Of a stretch of 58,299 nucleotides of DNA, positions 36,508 through 45,453 are shown piece by piece. The DNA is taken from contig JAJZOL010000243.1 of NCBI GenBank assembly GCA_021811565.1, positions 1 to 58,299 of the forward strand, written 5' to 3'. Position numbers and translations under genes: made by a program. Source of the DNA: a bacterium. GTDB lineage: Bacteria; Armatimonadota; Chthonomonadetes; Chthonomonadales; CAJBBX01. Below the pieces are notes generated by a model. That model was not told the DNA's origin. It ran no database searches and saw only the letters and a program-made list of their open reading frames with translations. Each line of letters opens with the position of its first letter. Position 1 is the stretch's first letter.

Positions 36508-37245
36508 TTACTTGACGCTTTTTTGAATGTCGTGCATTGATCTCCCGAATCTCAGCCTCCATGGCATTATCATAGATTCGATCATAACCTTGCGGGAAAT
36601 CTTAGACTTGCCCAATCGTCTATCCGTGAACACAATAGGACTTTCAACAATTTTCAAACCCATGTGGAACGCCACAAAGGTCATTTCCACTTGGAAGGCG
36701 TAACCGTTCGAATGGATGCGCTCCAAGGGAATTCTATTCAACGCCGCTCGTGTGTAGACACGGAATCCACTGGTGGCGTCCGTAACCCGTAACCCGGTAA
36801 TACTCGCCACATAAGAGTTTGCAAAACGGCTAAGCAAATAGCGATGATAGGGCCAGTTCTCCACTCCTCCATCGGGACAGTATCGCGATCCTATAACCAA
36901 ATCATACTCCGCCGCTTCGGAAAACATTCTCGGAAGATATTTCGGATCGTGAGACATATCGGCATCCATCTGCGCCACTCGGTCGTAATCCTGTCGCACA
37001 GCATGAATATATCCGTCCACATAACTGCGACCCAATCCCCGTATTCCCGTGCGGTTCATCACGCTGATCCTTGGATCATCCTTGTAAGTGTTCTCAACTA
37101 CGCTGGATGTACCGTCAGGAGATTGATCATCCACCACAAGGATATCCGTAGAGGGAATCTCCTCCAAGAGCCTTTCAATGAGAGAGGTGATGTTTTCCTT
37201 CTCATTATAGGTGGGGATGATGATCAATTGTTTGTTTTTAGCCAC
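36508..37245 (-). CDS. family 2 glycosyltransferase, polyprenol-phosphate mannosyl/glucosyltransferase type
   Basis: This is a 245-residue GT-A enzyme without a membrane domain. It has IIIPTYNEKENITSLI, the first Asp pair VVDDQSPDGT, the DxD motif QMDADMSHDP, and the late RRLGKSKISRKV segment typical of dolichol/polyprenol-phosphate mannose synthases. It would load a sugar onto polyprenyl phosphate at the inner face of the membrane. The GT-C enzyme at 25.3 kb is a plausible user of that donor. It is monocistronic. Confidence 0.9.
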   Translation of the reverse strand: MAKNKQLIIIPTYNEKENITSLIERLLEEIPSTDILVVDDQSPDGTSSVVENTYKDDPRISVMNRTGIRGLGRSYVDGYIHAVRQDYDRVAQMDADMSHDPKYLPRMFSEAAEYDLVIGSRYCPDGGVENWPYHRYLLSRFANSYVASITGLRVTDATSGFRVYTRAALNRIPLERIHSNGYAFQVEMTFVAFHMGLKIVESPIVFTDRRLGKSKISRKVMIESMIMPWRLRFGRSMHDIQKSVK

Positions 37246-37377
37246 GAAAGCTCCTGTCGAATATCCGGTTTAATATTGACACTTTACAATTGCACTCGCC
37301 GCGTTATCCGAGTAAAAATCAACGTAACGACATGCCTGTCGAACATCGGAGTGGACTGCGCATAGACAATCCGTCCT

Positions 37378-38565
37378 CTATTTATCATTCCAAAGTCTCT
37401 TTCCCAATTCGCCTGCCAACGCTAGGTGTGTCTCCTTAAGCAGGGCAGGAATCGGCAGATTCAGCGGGCAGCGTGGCAAACACTCACCGCAATTGGTGCA
37501 AAAATCCCCTTGCGTGCCAGGGAACCAGTGATCCGCTCCTCCCACGCGCTTTCCGGTTGCAGGATCATGCTGGGCAAACATTTTATACCGGTATTTTCCA
37601 AATTCCACCATATCATAAGAGATCGTCATATTACGTAATCTCAAAATTTCGGGAATGTGCACTTCTTCTGGACATGGTAAGCAGGCATGACAGAAACTGC
37701 AGTAGGTGTCGCCGAGTATCTCCAAAGCGGCGTGCAATCGCCCGAAAATCTCCTCCTCCTGCGGGGTTAACGGTCCTTCCTTCTCCACCCCGGGAAGATG
37801 ATCGTCAAACTCTTCTGCTTTTGCCGCGCCAAGGGAGAGCGTGTGCACTTTTTCCTGAGATAAAAGCCATCGTTGATTCATTTGAATTGGGGAATAGGGG
37901 GCACACAGGTCTACAAGCTTTTGAGGTGGGTTAAAAAGCAACCCTCCTTTGTCCGTGGGGGATATGATGAAGACACCCATATCCTTTTCCGTCGCCAAAT
38001 CCACCGCAGGGCGGTTGTATTGATTGAAATAGTAGTAATGCAGGTTAACGGACTCGAAAGCATCCGTGTTGATGGTATTCATGATCACCTGCAATGGACC
38101 ATGCGTCGAAAAGCCTATGTGACCAATGATCTTTTCATCGATCGCCTTTTGAACGGCATCCATGCAACCGCCTTTTTTCATCGTTAAATCCAATAATCCC
38201 TGGGTGTTAATTCCATGTACGTCTAGGATATCCACATAGTCTACATTCATCCGAGTCATCGAATCTTCCAGATTTTTACGAAAATCCTCAGCGGTTTGTG
38301 TGGGACCGATCTTCGTGGTTAGGATGAATTCCTCTCTTTTAATCAAGCCATCCGCTAAGGCGCGACCAATCAGGCTCTCACTTGAACCGTAGCCTCTTGC
38401 CGTTTCAATATGGTTAATACCGAGATCCAAACCTCTTCTCAAGGTCTTGGAAACACGCTCATGATGAAGAATTGGGTCTTCACCCTGCTCCTCTGGAATT
38501 CGCATGGCGCCGAGGGTCAGGACGGATATTTTGAGTTCGGTTTTGCCGAAACGACGAAGATACAT
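37378..38565 (-). CDS. aldo/keto reductase with C-terminal 4Fe-4S domain
   Basis: The N-terminal ~285 residues form an aldo/keto reductase barrel. It begins with YLRRFGKTELKISVLTLG; the catalytic Tyr lies in ETARGYGSSE (Glu replaces the usual Asp), the Lys in LTTKIGP, and the His in DVHGINTQ. The C-terminal ~100 residues carry a ferredoxin-like cluster motif, FCTNCGECLPRCPLNLP, and an earlier CSFCHACLPCPEEV. This arrangement is common in predicted oxidoreductases of anaerobes and environmental bacteria; substrates are unknown. It is monocistronic, convergent with nothing, and divergent from the ThrE-like gene. Confidence 0.9.
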   Translation of the reverse strand: MYLRRFGKTELKISVLTLGAMRIPEEQGEDPILHHERVSKTLRRGLDLGINHIETARGYGSSESLIGRALADGLIKREEFILTTKIGPTQTAEDFRKNLEDSMTRMNVDYVDILDVHGINTQGLLDLTMKKGGCMDAVQKAIDEKIIGHIGFSTHGPLQVIMNTINTDAFESVNLHYYYFNQYNRPAVDLATEKDMGVFIISPTDKGGLLFNPPQKLVDLCAPYSPIQMNQRWLLSQEKVHTLSLGAAKAEEFDDHLPGVEKEGPLTPQEEEIFGRLHAALEILGDTYCSFCHACLPCPEEVHIPEILRLRNMTISYDMVEFGKYRYKMFAQHDPATGKRVGGADHWFPGTQGDFCTNCGECLPRCPLNLPIPALLKETHLALAGELGKRLWNDK

Positions 38566-38812
38566 GGGATTCTCCTTGATGATGATAACATCATCTTATT
38601 TTAATCGTGTGCGCTGAAGCAGTCAAGTTTTGACGATTTGTCCGCTCGTTATCGCATAGCATCTATCATGGTTGACGATTTTCGATCAGGTATATTAATT
38701 ATGTACTTAAAGCGATTGCATGGTGAATCGCATTGCCCCTTTTTAAGCTTTGATTTGATCCGGACCAATAATGCAGGTCAGTATACTTTGTTGCATTTGA
38801 ACAGAGGAGGAT

Positions 38813-40183
38813 ATGAACTTATATCATAATAGTGAGAATTCCAACATGGATCGGTTTTCAAAATCCTTCCCCGTCACAGGCTTAATCGATGCGCTCATGC
38901 TGCTACTCGCTTGGGCGTATCTCCATATCACTCACTCGCTTACGGTTCAAAAAGACGCATTTATGCTCATCGCCACAATCATATCAGTTTTCGCCTATCT
39001 TTGCCTTTTATATGCGAGAAACATATGGTCATCCCACATCGTCTTTACGATCTACGCCATTACCCTGACTTTGAGATCTTTATTACTCTGTCTACCCATG
39101 ATGATAAATCAACCAATCAACATATGGCTGTTTTCCTTCTTCATTCCAATCATCCTCATTCAACTGATCATGACTCCTGAAAAGACGAAAGGCGGGTATG
39201 CATTCATCGCGATAATAATATGTTTTCTAATTTTTTTTCACCCCAACTTTTTGACCGCCTCTCATACGCTCTGGAAGCCTCAAATTGCTCAGATGATATA
39301 CGTTTTTACGCTCCTGACACAGGCTGGTGTTTTTCTTGGGGCTTACGTCCAAGACCCTAATCCGTCATTTATCCGAATCCCTTCTGGTGCGCAGCCTGCG
39401 GTTACAGGCAAGACCCTGACATCCGGAGAGATGGCTCTTGCGTTAGGTTTGACGATGCGGGTTGGGCGTATGATGCTCGAATCGGGAGCCGCAAGTTTCC
39501 GCACCGAACAGGCGATGCAGAGGGTCGCCGCAGCCTTGGGGGTTGGCAGAATGGAAACCTACCTCACGCCTAACGGTATTGTTGGCTCAGCGTATTCCGG
39601 ACAAGAGCATCGCACACAGGTTGCAAGGATATCGAGGCTTAGCGTTGCCATGAACAGAGTGACAGCCTTGGAAAATTACACGCATCATCTGGCACCCGAC
39701 ACGCATCCGGAAGAGATAAGACAGTTTCTCTCCAACTTGGAGGGGGAAGGCGCTGCTTACTCCAAAATGGTTTATGTCTTTGCGGCAGGAACCGCATGCG
39801 GAGCCTTGGCGGTGGTGCTTGGGGGAGGCATTTGGGAAATAATCGCGGCGGGAGTTGGGGCTGGAATCTCACAGATGCTGAGGATCAAGTTAACCGAGAT
39901 GCGAATGAACCCCTTCCTATTAACGACTCTATGTTCCTCATTGGCTACGGCAGTTTGTTTACTGCTTGTCGTTGTTATTCACCCTGTACATCCCAAAGCG
40001 GCGATCGCAGCTTCGGTGTTGTTTTTGGTTCCTGGTGTACCTTTGGTGACCTCCATCGTGGATCTATCCAGGCTGGACATACTTCCAGGTGTGAATAGGG
40101 GTATGCTTGCCTTAATGCTTTTCATCGGAATTGCGATAGGCATGCTGGTCATCTTGGGTTTGACAGGTTATAATCTCTTTTAG
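38813..40183 (+). CDS. threonine/serine exporter (ThrE/YjjP) family protein with extra N-terminal membrane domain
   Basis: Residues from about 205 to the end match the ThrE/YjjP domain: ALALGLTMRVGRMMLESGAA, YLTPNGIVGSA, VARISRLSVAMNRV, followed by about five membrane helices. Residues 1-185 add five to six further helices with no match to the family, so the protein is about 200 residues longer than usual. The family exports threonine/serine, or dicarboxylates in the YjjPB pair. The second subunit follows after 8 nt. A GAGGAGG sits just before the ATG. Confidence 0.85.
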   Translation: MNLYHNSENSNMDRFSKSFPVTGLIDALMLLLAWAYLHITHSLTVQKDAFMLIATIISVFAYLCLLYARNIWSSHIVFTIYAITLTLRSLLLCLPMMINQPINIWLFSFFIPIILIQLIMTPEKTKGGYAFIAIIICFLIFFHPNFLTASHTLWKPQIAQMIYVFTLLTQAGVFLGAYVQDPNPSFIRIPSGAQPAVTGKTLTSGEMALALGLTMRVGRMMLESGAASFRTEQAMQRVAAALGVGRMETYLTPNGIVGSAYSGQEHRTQVARISRLSVAMNRVTALENYTHHLAPDTHPEEIRQFLSNLEGEGAAYSKMVYVFAAGTACGALAVVLGGGIWEIIAAGVGAGISQMLRIKLTEMRMNPFLLTTLCSSLATAVCLLLVVVIHPVHPKAAIAASVLFLVPGVPLVTSIVDLSRLDILPGVNRGMLALMLFIGIAIGMLVILGLTGYNLF

Positions 40184-40191
40184 GGAAAATC

Positions 40192-40647
40192 ATGCAGATA
40201 ACGGACGCGATAATATTATGGCTGGTAGGATTCATCGTAACCCTAGGGTTTGCAGTGCTTTTTAATGTGCCTAAAAAAGCGCTTATGAGCGTCTCCGTCA
40301 TTGGAGCGTTTGGATTACTGTTACGAGGTGTCATGAAAGCGGATGGAGTCATTCTGGAGTTGGCTACTCTCTGCGGCTCGCTTTTTATTGGGTTGGCTGG
40401 ATTTTGGCAAGCACGCAGGATAAACACTCCACGCTTGGTTTTCACCATTACCGGTATCATCGCCATGGTTCCCGGAGTGCCCGCTTATGAGATGCTTCTC
40501 TATTTTCGGAACTATGATGTCTTGCAGGGGATGCAGAGCGGATTTAAAGTGGCTCTAATCACAGGTGCGATTGCTGGAGGATTATCACTTGCAAGGGCGT
40601 TAACGGAGTTGGAATGGAGAACCGTCGAAGAGCATGCGGACGATTAG
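40192..40647 (+). CDS. threonine/serine exporter (ThrE/YjjB) family small subunit
   Basis: This is a 151-residue membrane protein with four to five helices. It corresponds to the second (YjjB/ThrE_2) half, with FNVPKKALMSVSVIGAFG and the conserved MVPGVPAYEML motif. Together with the preceding protein it rebuilds the complete ThrE architecture split over two genes, as in YjjP-YjjB. It lies in the same operon and its last four bases overlap the end of the convergent cysteine desulfurase gene. Confidence 0.88.
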   Translation: MQITDAIILWLVGFIVTLGFAVLFNVPKKALMSVSVIGAFGLLLRGVMKADGVILELATLCGSLFIGLAGFWQARRINTPRLVFTITGIIAMVPGVPAYEMLLYFRNYDVLQGMQSGFKVALITGAIAGGLSLARALTELEWRTVEEHADD

Positions 40648-41807
40648 GTTCTCAACCTTATTACATGCTCCTTAAGCGTTTCGGTTACCATTTCTAATTG
40701 CCGCCATGTGGTCTCTTTACCAAGACTAAAACGAATCCCGGACGATGCTTCCTCCTTTGAAAGCCCTAATGCGATCAGCACATGCGAAGGCTCGATGGAA
40801 CCGGAGGAGCATGCGGAGCCCGATGATGCGGCGATCCCGTTCTGATCCAAAAGCATGAGCAAGGTCGTCCCACTTACGCCCTTCACACTGATATGAACAT
40901 TGTTCGGCAAGCGATGCTTGCGATGCCCGTGAAGCTTGATATCAGGGATTTTTTCAAATAAAAGTTGAATAAAACGATCGCGTAATTCCGTCAAACGTAA
41001 ACTCTCCGCCTCCCTTTCATCGGAAAGCAACTCACAAGCCTTGCCAAACCCCACGATCCCCGCGACATTCTCCGTTCCCGCACGTCTCTCTCGCTCTTGC
41101 GATCCTCCATGTATCAGGGCGTGGAGTTTCACCCCTTTGCGGATGTAGAGCGCGCCAACCCCCTTGGGACCATATATTTTATGCGCGGAAAAACTGGCAA
41201 GATCGCATCCAAGCCCGGATTTTGCATGTTGTCCTCCGAGATGGATCGGCAAATGGACGAAGCTCTGGACGCTATCCGTGTGAAACAGAGAGCCGTTTTC
41301 ATGTGTGATTCTCGCAAGTTGAGCTATATCCTGAATTGCACCTATTTCGTTATTAGCGTGCATTATGGAGACCAAGGCGGTGCGCGGGGTTAAAGCGTTA
41401 AGCAAATCATTCGGATCTATACATCCGTCTCCATCCACGGGCAATATCGTTAATTCAAACCCCAATTCCCTAAGCCAGAGCGCTGTGTGAAGCACTGCAT
41501 GATGTTCAATGGCTGAAACAATTAAGTGATTTCGATCCTTATGTGAGGCAAGCATTACGCCAATGATCGCCTGATTATCCGCCTCTGTGCCTCCGGATGT
41601 GAAGCATATCTCGCCATATGCCGCATGCAAGGATTCCGCAATTCGATCCCGCGCAGTATCCAGCGCCATCTTAGCCTCGCGTCCAATGAAATGCTGACTG
41701 GACGGATTGCCGAAACTGGATTGCAAGTATGGCTCCATCTCCTCAAGGACTCGCGAGTCCAAAGGGGTTGTGGCGGAATAGTCCAAATAGATACGATTGG
41801 GTGTCAT
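40644..41807 (-). CDS. cysteine desulfurase (NifS/IscS family)
   Basis: This 387-residue pyridoxal-phosphate enzyme takes sulfur from cysteine for Fe-S clusters or tRNA thiolation. The start has YLDYSATTPL, the cofactor lysine lies in SAHKIYGPKG, and ERRAGTENVAG is present. The catalytic Cys sits in SSGSACSSGSIEPSHVL, the longer-loop form of the NifS/IscS group. No iscU or trmU is adjacent. It begins 2 nt after the stop of the exported secretin-N-like protein, so the two share a transcript. Confidence 0.93.
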   Translation of the reverse strand: MTPNRIYLDYSATTPLDSRVLEEMEPYLQSSFGNPSSQHFIGREAKMALDTARDRIAESLHAAYGEICFTSGGTEADNQAIIGVMLASHKDRNHLIVSAIEHHAVLHTALWLRELGFELTILPVDGDGCIDPNDLLNALTPRTALVSIMHANNEIGAIQDIAQLARITHENGSLFHTDSVQSFVHLPIHLGGQHAKSGLGCDLASFSAHKIYGPKGVGALYIRKGVKLHALIHGGSQERERRAGTENVAGIVGFGKACELLSDEREAESLRLTELRDRFIQLLFEKIPDIKLHGHRKHRLPNNVHISVKGVSGTTLLMLLDQNGIAASSGSACSSGSIEPSHVLIALGLSKEEASSGIRFSLGKETTWRQLEMVTETLKEHVIRLRT

Positions 41808-41809
41808 GC

Positions 41810-43699
41810 CTACATACCCACTCCCGCATCGGACATATCCTCCGATTGATAATAGAGGAACATTGTCTGAGCGAGCATCTTTTCGGGGGTGGAAAAAGAG
41901 ACATTAACACTTACCGAGAGATAGGGGCGAATATTTTGTTTCGTAATCGTCGGATCGGTTTGCTGGAAATAGGTCAATGCTTGATCTTGACTCTGATTCT
42001 CGATGAAATTCATCACTCCCTCCTTACGATAACCCCAGCCAGGTGTTTGACCGATGACGACGGAGCACACAGCATGATCAAGATCACTGGGTGTGATGGT
42101 GATATCATCGGAAACGGTGTTACACGCCAAGGCAAATAGGTTTTGCTGGGAGGGAGATAGGGAACTATATGCCAGCCCTGTGGTCTTCATCTCATTTCGT
42201 TGAGATCCATTCAACGCATGCCAAAATTTCAAAACAGGACGAACCGAATCCAGCACCTCCATATGAGGCACGATGGGCCATTGCAACACCATTTTTTTCA
42301 GTGTGGCGTATTGCAAGTCAGGAAGACTACACATATCCGCGAACGTATCAATGTTCCAACTCTCGTTTTGATCTTCTTTTACCCACCGTTTTACCTCCTC
42401 CGCAGGGGGTTCTTCGGCGGTTTTTAGCGCATAGAGGGGACTTTTCACAAAAACAAACGGCGGATTGAGCGTTGCCTCATGGTTCGTGGAAACCGCTAAT
42501 TGAGTGAGGATTGTGGAAACAGCCTCGTTTTGAAAATTAGGCGGAGGCAAAGTGGAATCCCAAAAGGAATCCGCGATAACATTGACAGGATGCACTTTGT
42601 CCAACTCAAGCAACTCATCTCCGAGGCTTACGCGGGTTTTATTGGATGCAGAGGTCAAGGAAATTTTGGCATCCAATTCCGGGCTTTTCAATGGGGGTGG
42701 GGTGGATTCCTTTACGTTTTCCACAGAACCGTAAAACATGGGGCTTGGCAACTGTCCTCGCTGCATGTTTGGGGCGTATTCCCCCAAATCGCTTACCAAG
42801 GTTGTATACCAGTGAAGGGTTTTGCTGTTAGGAGAGAAGTTTTCAAAGGAAATGGACAGGTTCACGTACTCTTTTGCGGGTTTTGCACCTTTTACATCCG
42901 GAGGAGTGAATGGATCCGATTGAGCGAAAGGATAACCCTCAATGACGCTTAGCGGAATATCCGAAACCTCCTGAATATAATGCCTTTGAAAAGTGACGAA
43001 GGGGACATGAAATAATCCGCTCAGTTGGTTTGTCGTAAGGGTGCAAAGAAAACGATAAACGAATCGCAGCCCGGGAGTGTCTTGCAGCATATTTCTAATC
43101 ACAGCCATCTCCAGCCTGATCTGTCTGGCTTGAGAGGGAGTTTGTGCCGAAAGTAGTTGCACATTCAGAGAATTTAACTCCGGCAGAAGCTGGCTGTCGG
43201 GGTATTTGTCCACTTCCCGAAACACTCTTAACTCCTCCTGCAAAGCATCAATCGGCTGACTGATAATACCCGCCTCCTCCTTAGCCAATTCAGCAGCCTG
43301 AACCTGCTGTTGTTCTGATGTTTGAAAAAGACGATAGGATATTCGTTTTCCCATCGATTGCCTTTCCCAAGTGAAGTGGAAAAAGGCGGCGATGGATTGC
43401 AGGATTTGTCCCAGAGGGAGATTATGGACGATTAGTGTGAAATGAACATCGGTAACCGATTTGTCAGGGAAGAATTCGATGCCTGAAGTCTCCTCCAGAT
43501 CCGCAAGAAAATCCAGCATGGATTTATCATGGAAAGCGAATGACTTGGGAGACTCCATTCGCACATCGCCCTGAAACGGGTTTGCGGATGTTGTTGAACC
43601 GTTCGCCAGCGCCCTCGCGAAGCTGGAATTCAATCCGCCAAGCACAAGAAACAAAATAATCCAGCAGATCGTGCAGGATTGGGAAAGCTTTGCTATCAA
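41810..43699 (-). CDS. exported protein with a secretin/TonB short N-terminal-like domain, function unknown
   Basis: This is a 629-residue protein. A signal peptide (hydrophobic about 10-28) is followed at about 45-110 by a segment that resembles the STN domain found at the start of secretins and TonB receptors: KSMLDFLADLEETSGIEFFP and HNLPLGQILQSIAAFFHFTWE. The remaining ~500 residues are rich in short predicted strands and polar loops, with Pro/Asn-rich linkers and no transmembrane barrel or secretin domain. I do not recognise that part. It lies directly upstream of a cysteine desulfurase gene with a 2-nt gap. Confidence 0.6.
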   Translation of the reverse strand: MIAKLSQSCTICWIILFLVLGGLNSSFARALANGSTTSANPFQGDVRMESPKSFAFHDKSMLDFLADLEETSGIEFFPDKSVTDVHFTLIVHNLPLGQILQSIAAFFHFTWERQSMGKRISYRLFQTSEQQQVQAAELAKEEAGIISQPIDALQEELRVFREVDKYPDSQLLPELNSLNVQLLSAQTPSQARQIRLEMAVIRNMLQDTPGLRFVYRFLCTLTTNQLSGLFHVPFVTFQRHYIQEVSDIPLSVIEGYPFAQSDPFTPPDVKGAKPAKEYVNLSISFENFSPNSKTLHWYTTLVSDLGEYAPNMQRGQLPSPMFYGSVENVKESTPPPLKSPELDAKISLTSASNKTRVSLGDELLELDKVHPVNVIADSFWDSTLPPPNFQNEAVSTILTQLAVSTNHEATLNPPFVFVKSPLYALKTAEEPPAEEVKRWVKEDQNESWNIDTFADMCSLPDLQYATLKKMVLQWPIVPHMEVLDSVRPVLKFWHALNGSQRNEMKTTGLAYSSLSPSQQNLFALACNTVSDDITITPSDLDHAVCSVVIGQTPGWGYRKEGVMNFIENQSQDQALTYFQQTDPTITKQNIRPYLSVSVNVSFSTPEKMLAQTMFLYYQSEDMSDAGVGM

Positions 43700-43824
43700 T
43701 TAAATCCTCCGGATGATTGCAAATCCCGACATTGCGTCACATGACGCTTTTGTTGAAATGAAATCACCATATTACGCTTTTCAGTATGTGAAGATTGATG
43801 AAATGCTCATCCAATCTCCCTTTG

Positions 43825-44595
43825 TTATATCACAAGATTCAGCGCCGCAATACCGGCGAGGATCAAAACGGTTGCATTGAAAGTTTTCTGAGGAATAATG
43901 GGAAGGAGCCATTTGCCAAATAGAATGCCAACGCCAACGAGAGGAAACATGATAAGATCAAACCTGAGGGATGCTGTGGTCATCATCGGTGAATGAGGCA
44001 GCACGTATGTCAATCCGATATATAACGGAAGTTTCGTTACGTTCACCATAAAAAAGAACCATGCGCTTGTGCCCATAAACTCTTCCTTGGACATATCCAT
44101 CGCCTGCAGATAAAGAGTCATTACCGGACCCGCCGCGTTGGCAACCATTGTTGTAAAACCAGCCGCGCCTCCCGCGCCCGCGATGGAGGCGATGGAATGA
44201 GGAGTTAATCTCTCACCGAATTTTTGTCTTACAAGATGCAGCGCGAGCATAATAAGTACAATGGAGCCGATGATCACATCCATAATATCCTTGTGATGCG
44301 GCGCCTTCGGGGGGGTTTTTAGAAACAGGATGGTTCCTACGACGAACCCAGTGAAAACCCAAGGAATCAATTTTAGAAGCTTGTCCCATTGTGCATGTCG
44401 CCGATAGTAAAGCACGGCGAAAATATCTCCGAATATTAGCATCGGAAGCATTGCGCCAGCCGCCAATCTGCCACGGAATATGACAGCGACGAGCGGGACA
44501 ACTAGAATCCCCGCACCCGGAAGCCCGGTCTTGGAGAATCCAAGCAAAACAGCTGCAGCGACGCCGAAAAACCATTGTATTGTTGTTAAACTCAT
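43825..44595 (-). CDS. TauE/SafE family sulfite/organosulfonate exporter-like permease
   Basis: This is a 256-residue membrane protein with about eight helices. The duplicated N-terminal motif GFSKTGLPGAGILVVPLVA and the FGDIFAVLYYRRHAQW segment are typical of TauE/SafE (DUF81) permeases. The family moves small anions, often sulfur compounds, across the inner membrane. The substrate is not known here. A nitrite/sulfite reductase is in the window, but more than 20 kb away. Single-gene unit. Confidence 0.88.
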   Translation of the reverse strand: MSLTTIQWFFGVAAAVLLGFSKTGLPGAGILVVPLVAVIFRGRLAAGAMLPMLIFGDIFAVLYYRRHAQWDKLLKLIPWVFTGFVVGTILFLKTPPKAPHHKDIMDVIIGSIVLIMLALHLVRQKFGERLTPHSIASIAGAGGAAGFTTMVANAAGPVMTLYLQAMDMSKEEFMGTSAWFFFMVNVTKLPLYIGLTYVLPHSPMMTTASLRFDLIMFPLVGVGILFGKWLLPIIPQKTFNATVLILAGIAALNLVI

Positions 44596-44763
44596 TAAAT
44601 ACCCTTTTGGTATAGCTGTTTCGATAATGCTTGAAGGGCGATCACAAAGTGAGACATTGAAAAATCACGCATTCTCGTCTCATTGGATTATGCACAAACA
44701 CCAAGCACGCATGGAGAGATGCTTGCAATGACGGAACTGGAACTCATAACATGGCTGAGCCAT

Positions 44764-45426
44764 TTAAGCTTTTTCGCTTGAGACTTCCGGCTCAGGGCGA
44801 AGATGATGCCATAGCCACACGATGAAAAGTATCAATAATACGGCAAGAATAAGCGCATCAGCTTTGTGAAAATAGGTTTTCAATATATCCCACTGCTGCC
44901 CGAGTTTCATTCCAATCCATGCCAGAAAATAGCACCAGGGGAGGGAGCCGATGAAGGTAAGTGCGATGAAGGGACCGAACTTCATTTTGGAGACGCCAGC
45001 AGGCAGAGATACGAACGTCCTGACGACGGGAAGTAATCTTGAAACAAATACCGCCCATCCACCCCACCTGGCGAACCAGACATCACCGTGCTGTATGTCC
45101 CGTTTTCGAATAAGGAGGTATTTTCCGTATTTTTCAACAAAAGGACGTCCGCCTATTATCCCCACCCACCATGCAAGCGCGGATCCAACCGCACAACCCA
45201 CAGCCCCCGCAAGCGCCACGAACAGAAGATTGAATGGTTGCATGGGAGGAGTCTGGTTGCTTGCCACAATGGCGACAGTCAACGCACCGGAGAAAGGCAT
45301 TATGACTTCGCTAGGCAGAGGAATACATGCGCTCTCTATCGCCATAAGAGCAATAATGCCAGGATATCCTAATGTTCTGATGACGTGCATAATCCACAGT
45401 GCGATAATTTCCGTTATGCTGTGCAA
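44764..45426 (-). CDS. DedA family membrane protein
   Basis: This 220-residue inner-membrane protein of the DedA/VTT family is implicated in lipid flipping and membrane homeostasis. Conserved motifs are ESACIPLPSEVIMPFSGAL and the second half SRLLPVVRTFVSLPAGVSKM, with helices at about 16-30, 45-75, 135-160, 165-185 and 190-210. The start is an ATG 27 bp after the upstream glycosyltransferase stop, so the two genes may be co-transcribed. Confidence 0.9.
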   Translation of the reverse strand: MHSITEIIALWIMHVIRTLGYPGIIALMAIESACIPLPSEVIMPFSGALTVAIVASNQTPPMQPFNLLFVALAGAVGCAVGSALAWWVGIIGGRPFVEKYGKYLLIRKRDIQHGDVWFARWGGWAVFVSRLLPVVRTFVSLPAGVSKMKFGPFIALTFIGSLPWCYFLAWIGMKLGQQWDILKTYFHKADALILAVLLILFIVWLWHHLRPEPEVSSEKA

Positions 45427-45453
45427 CGTTGTCTCCTTCCGCAGGCGTGCGAA

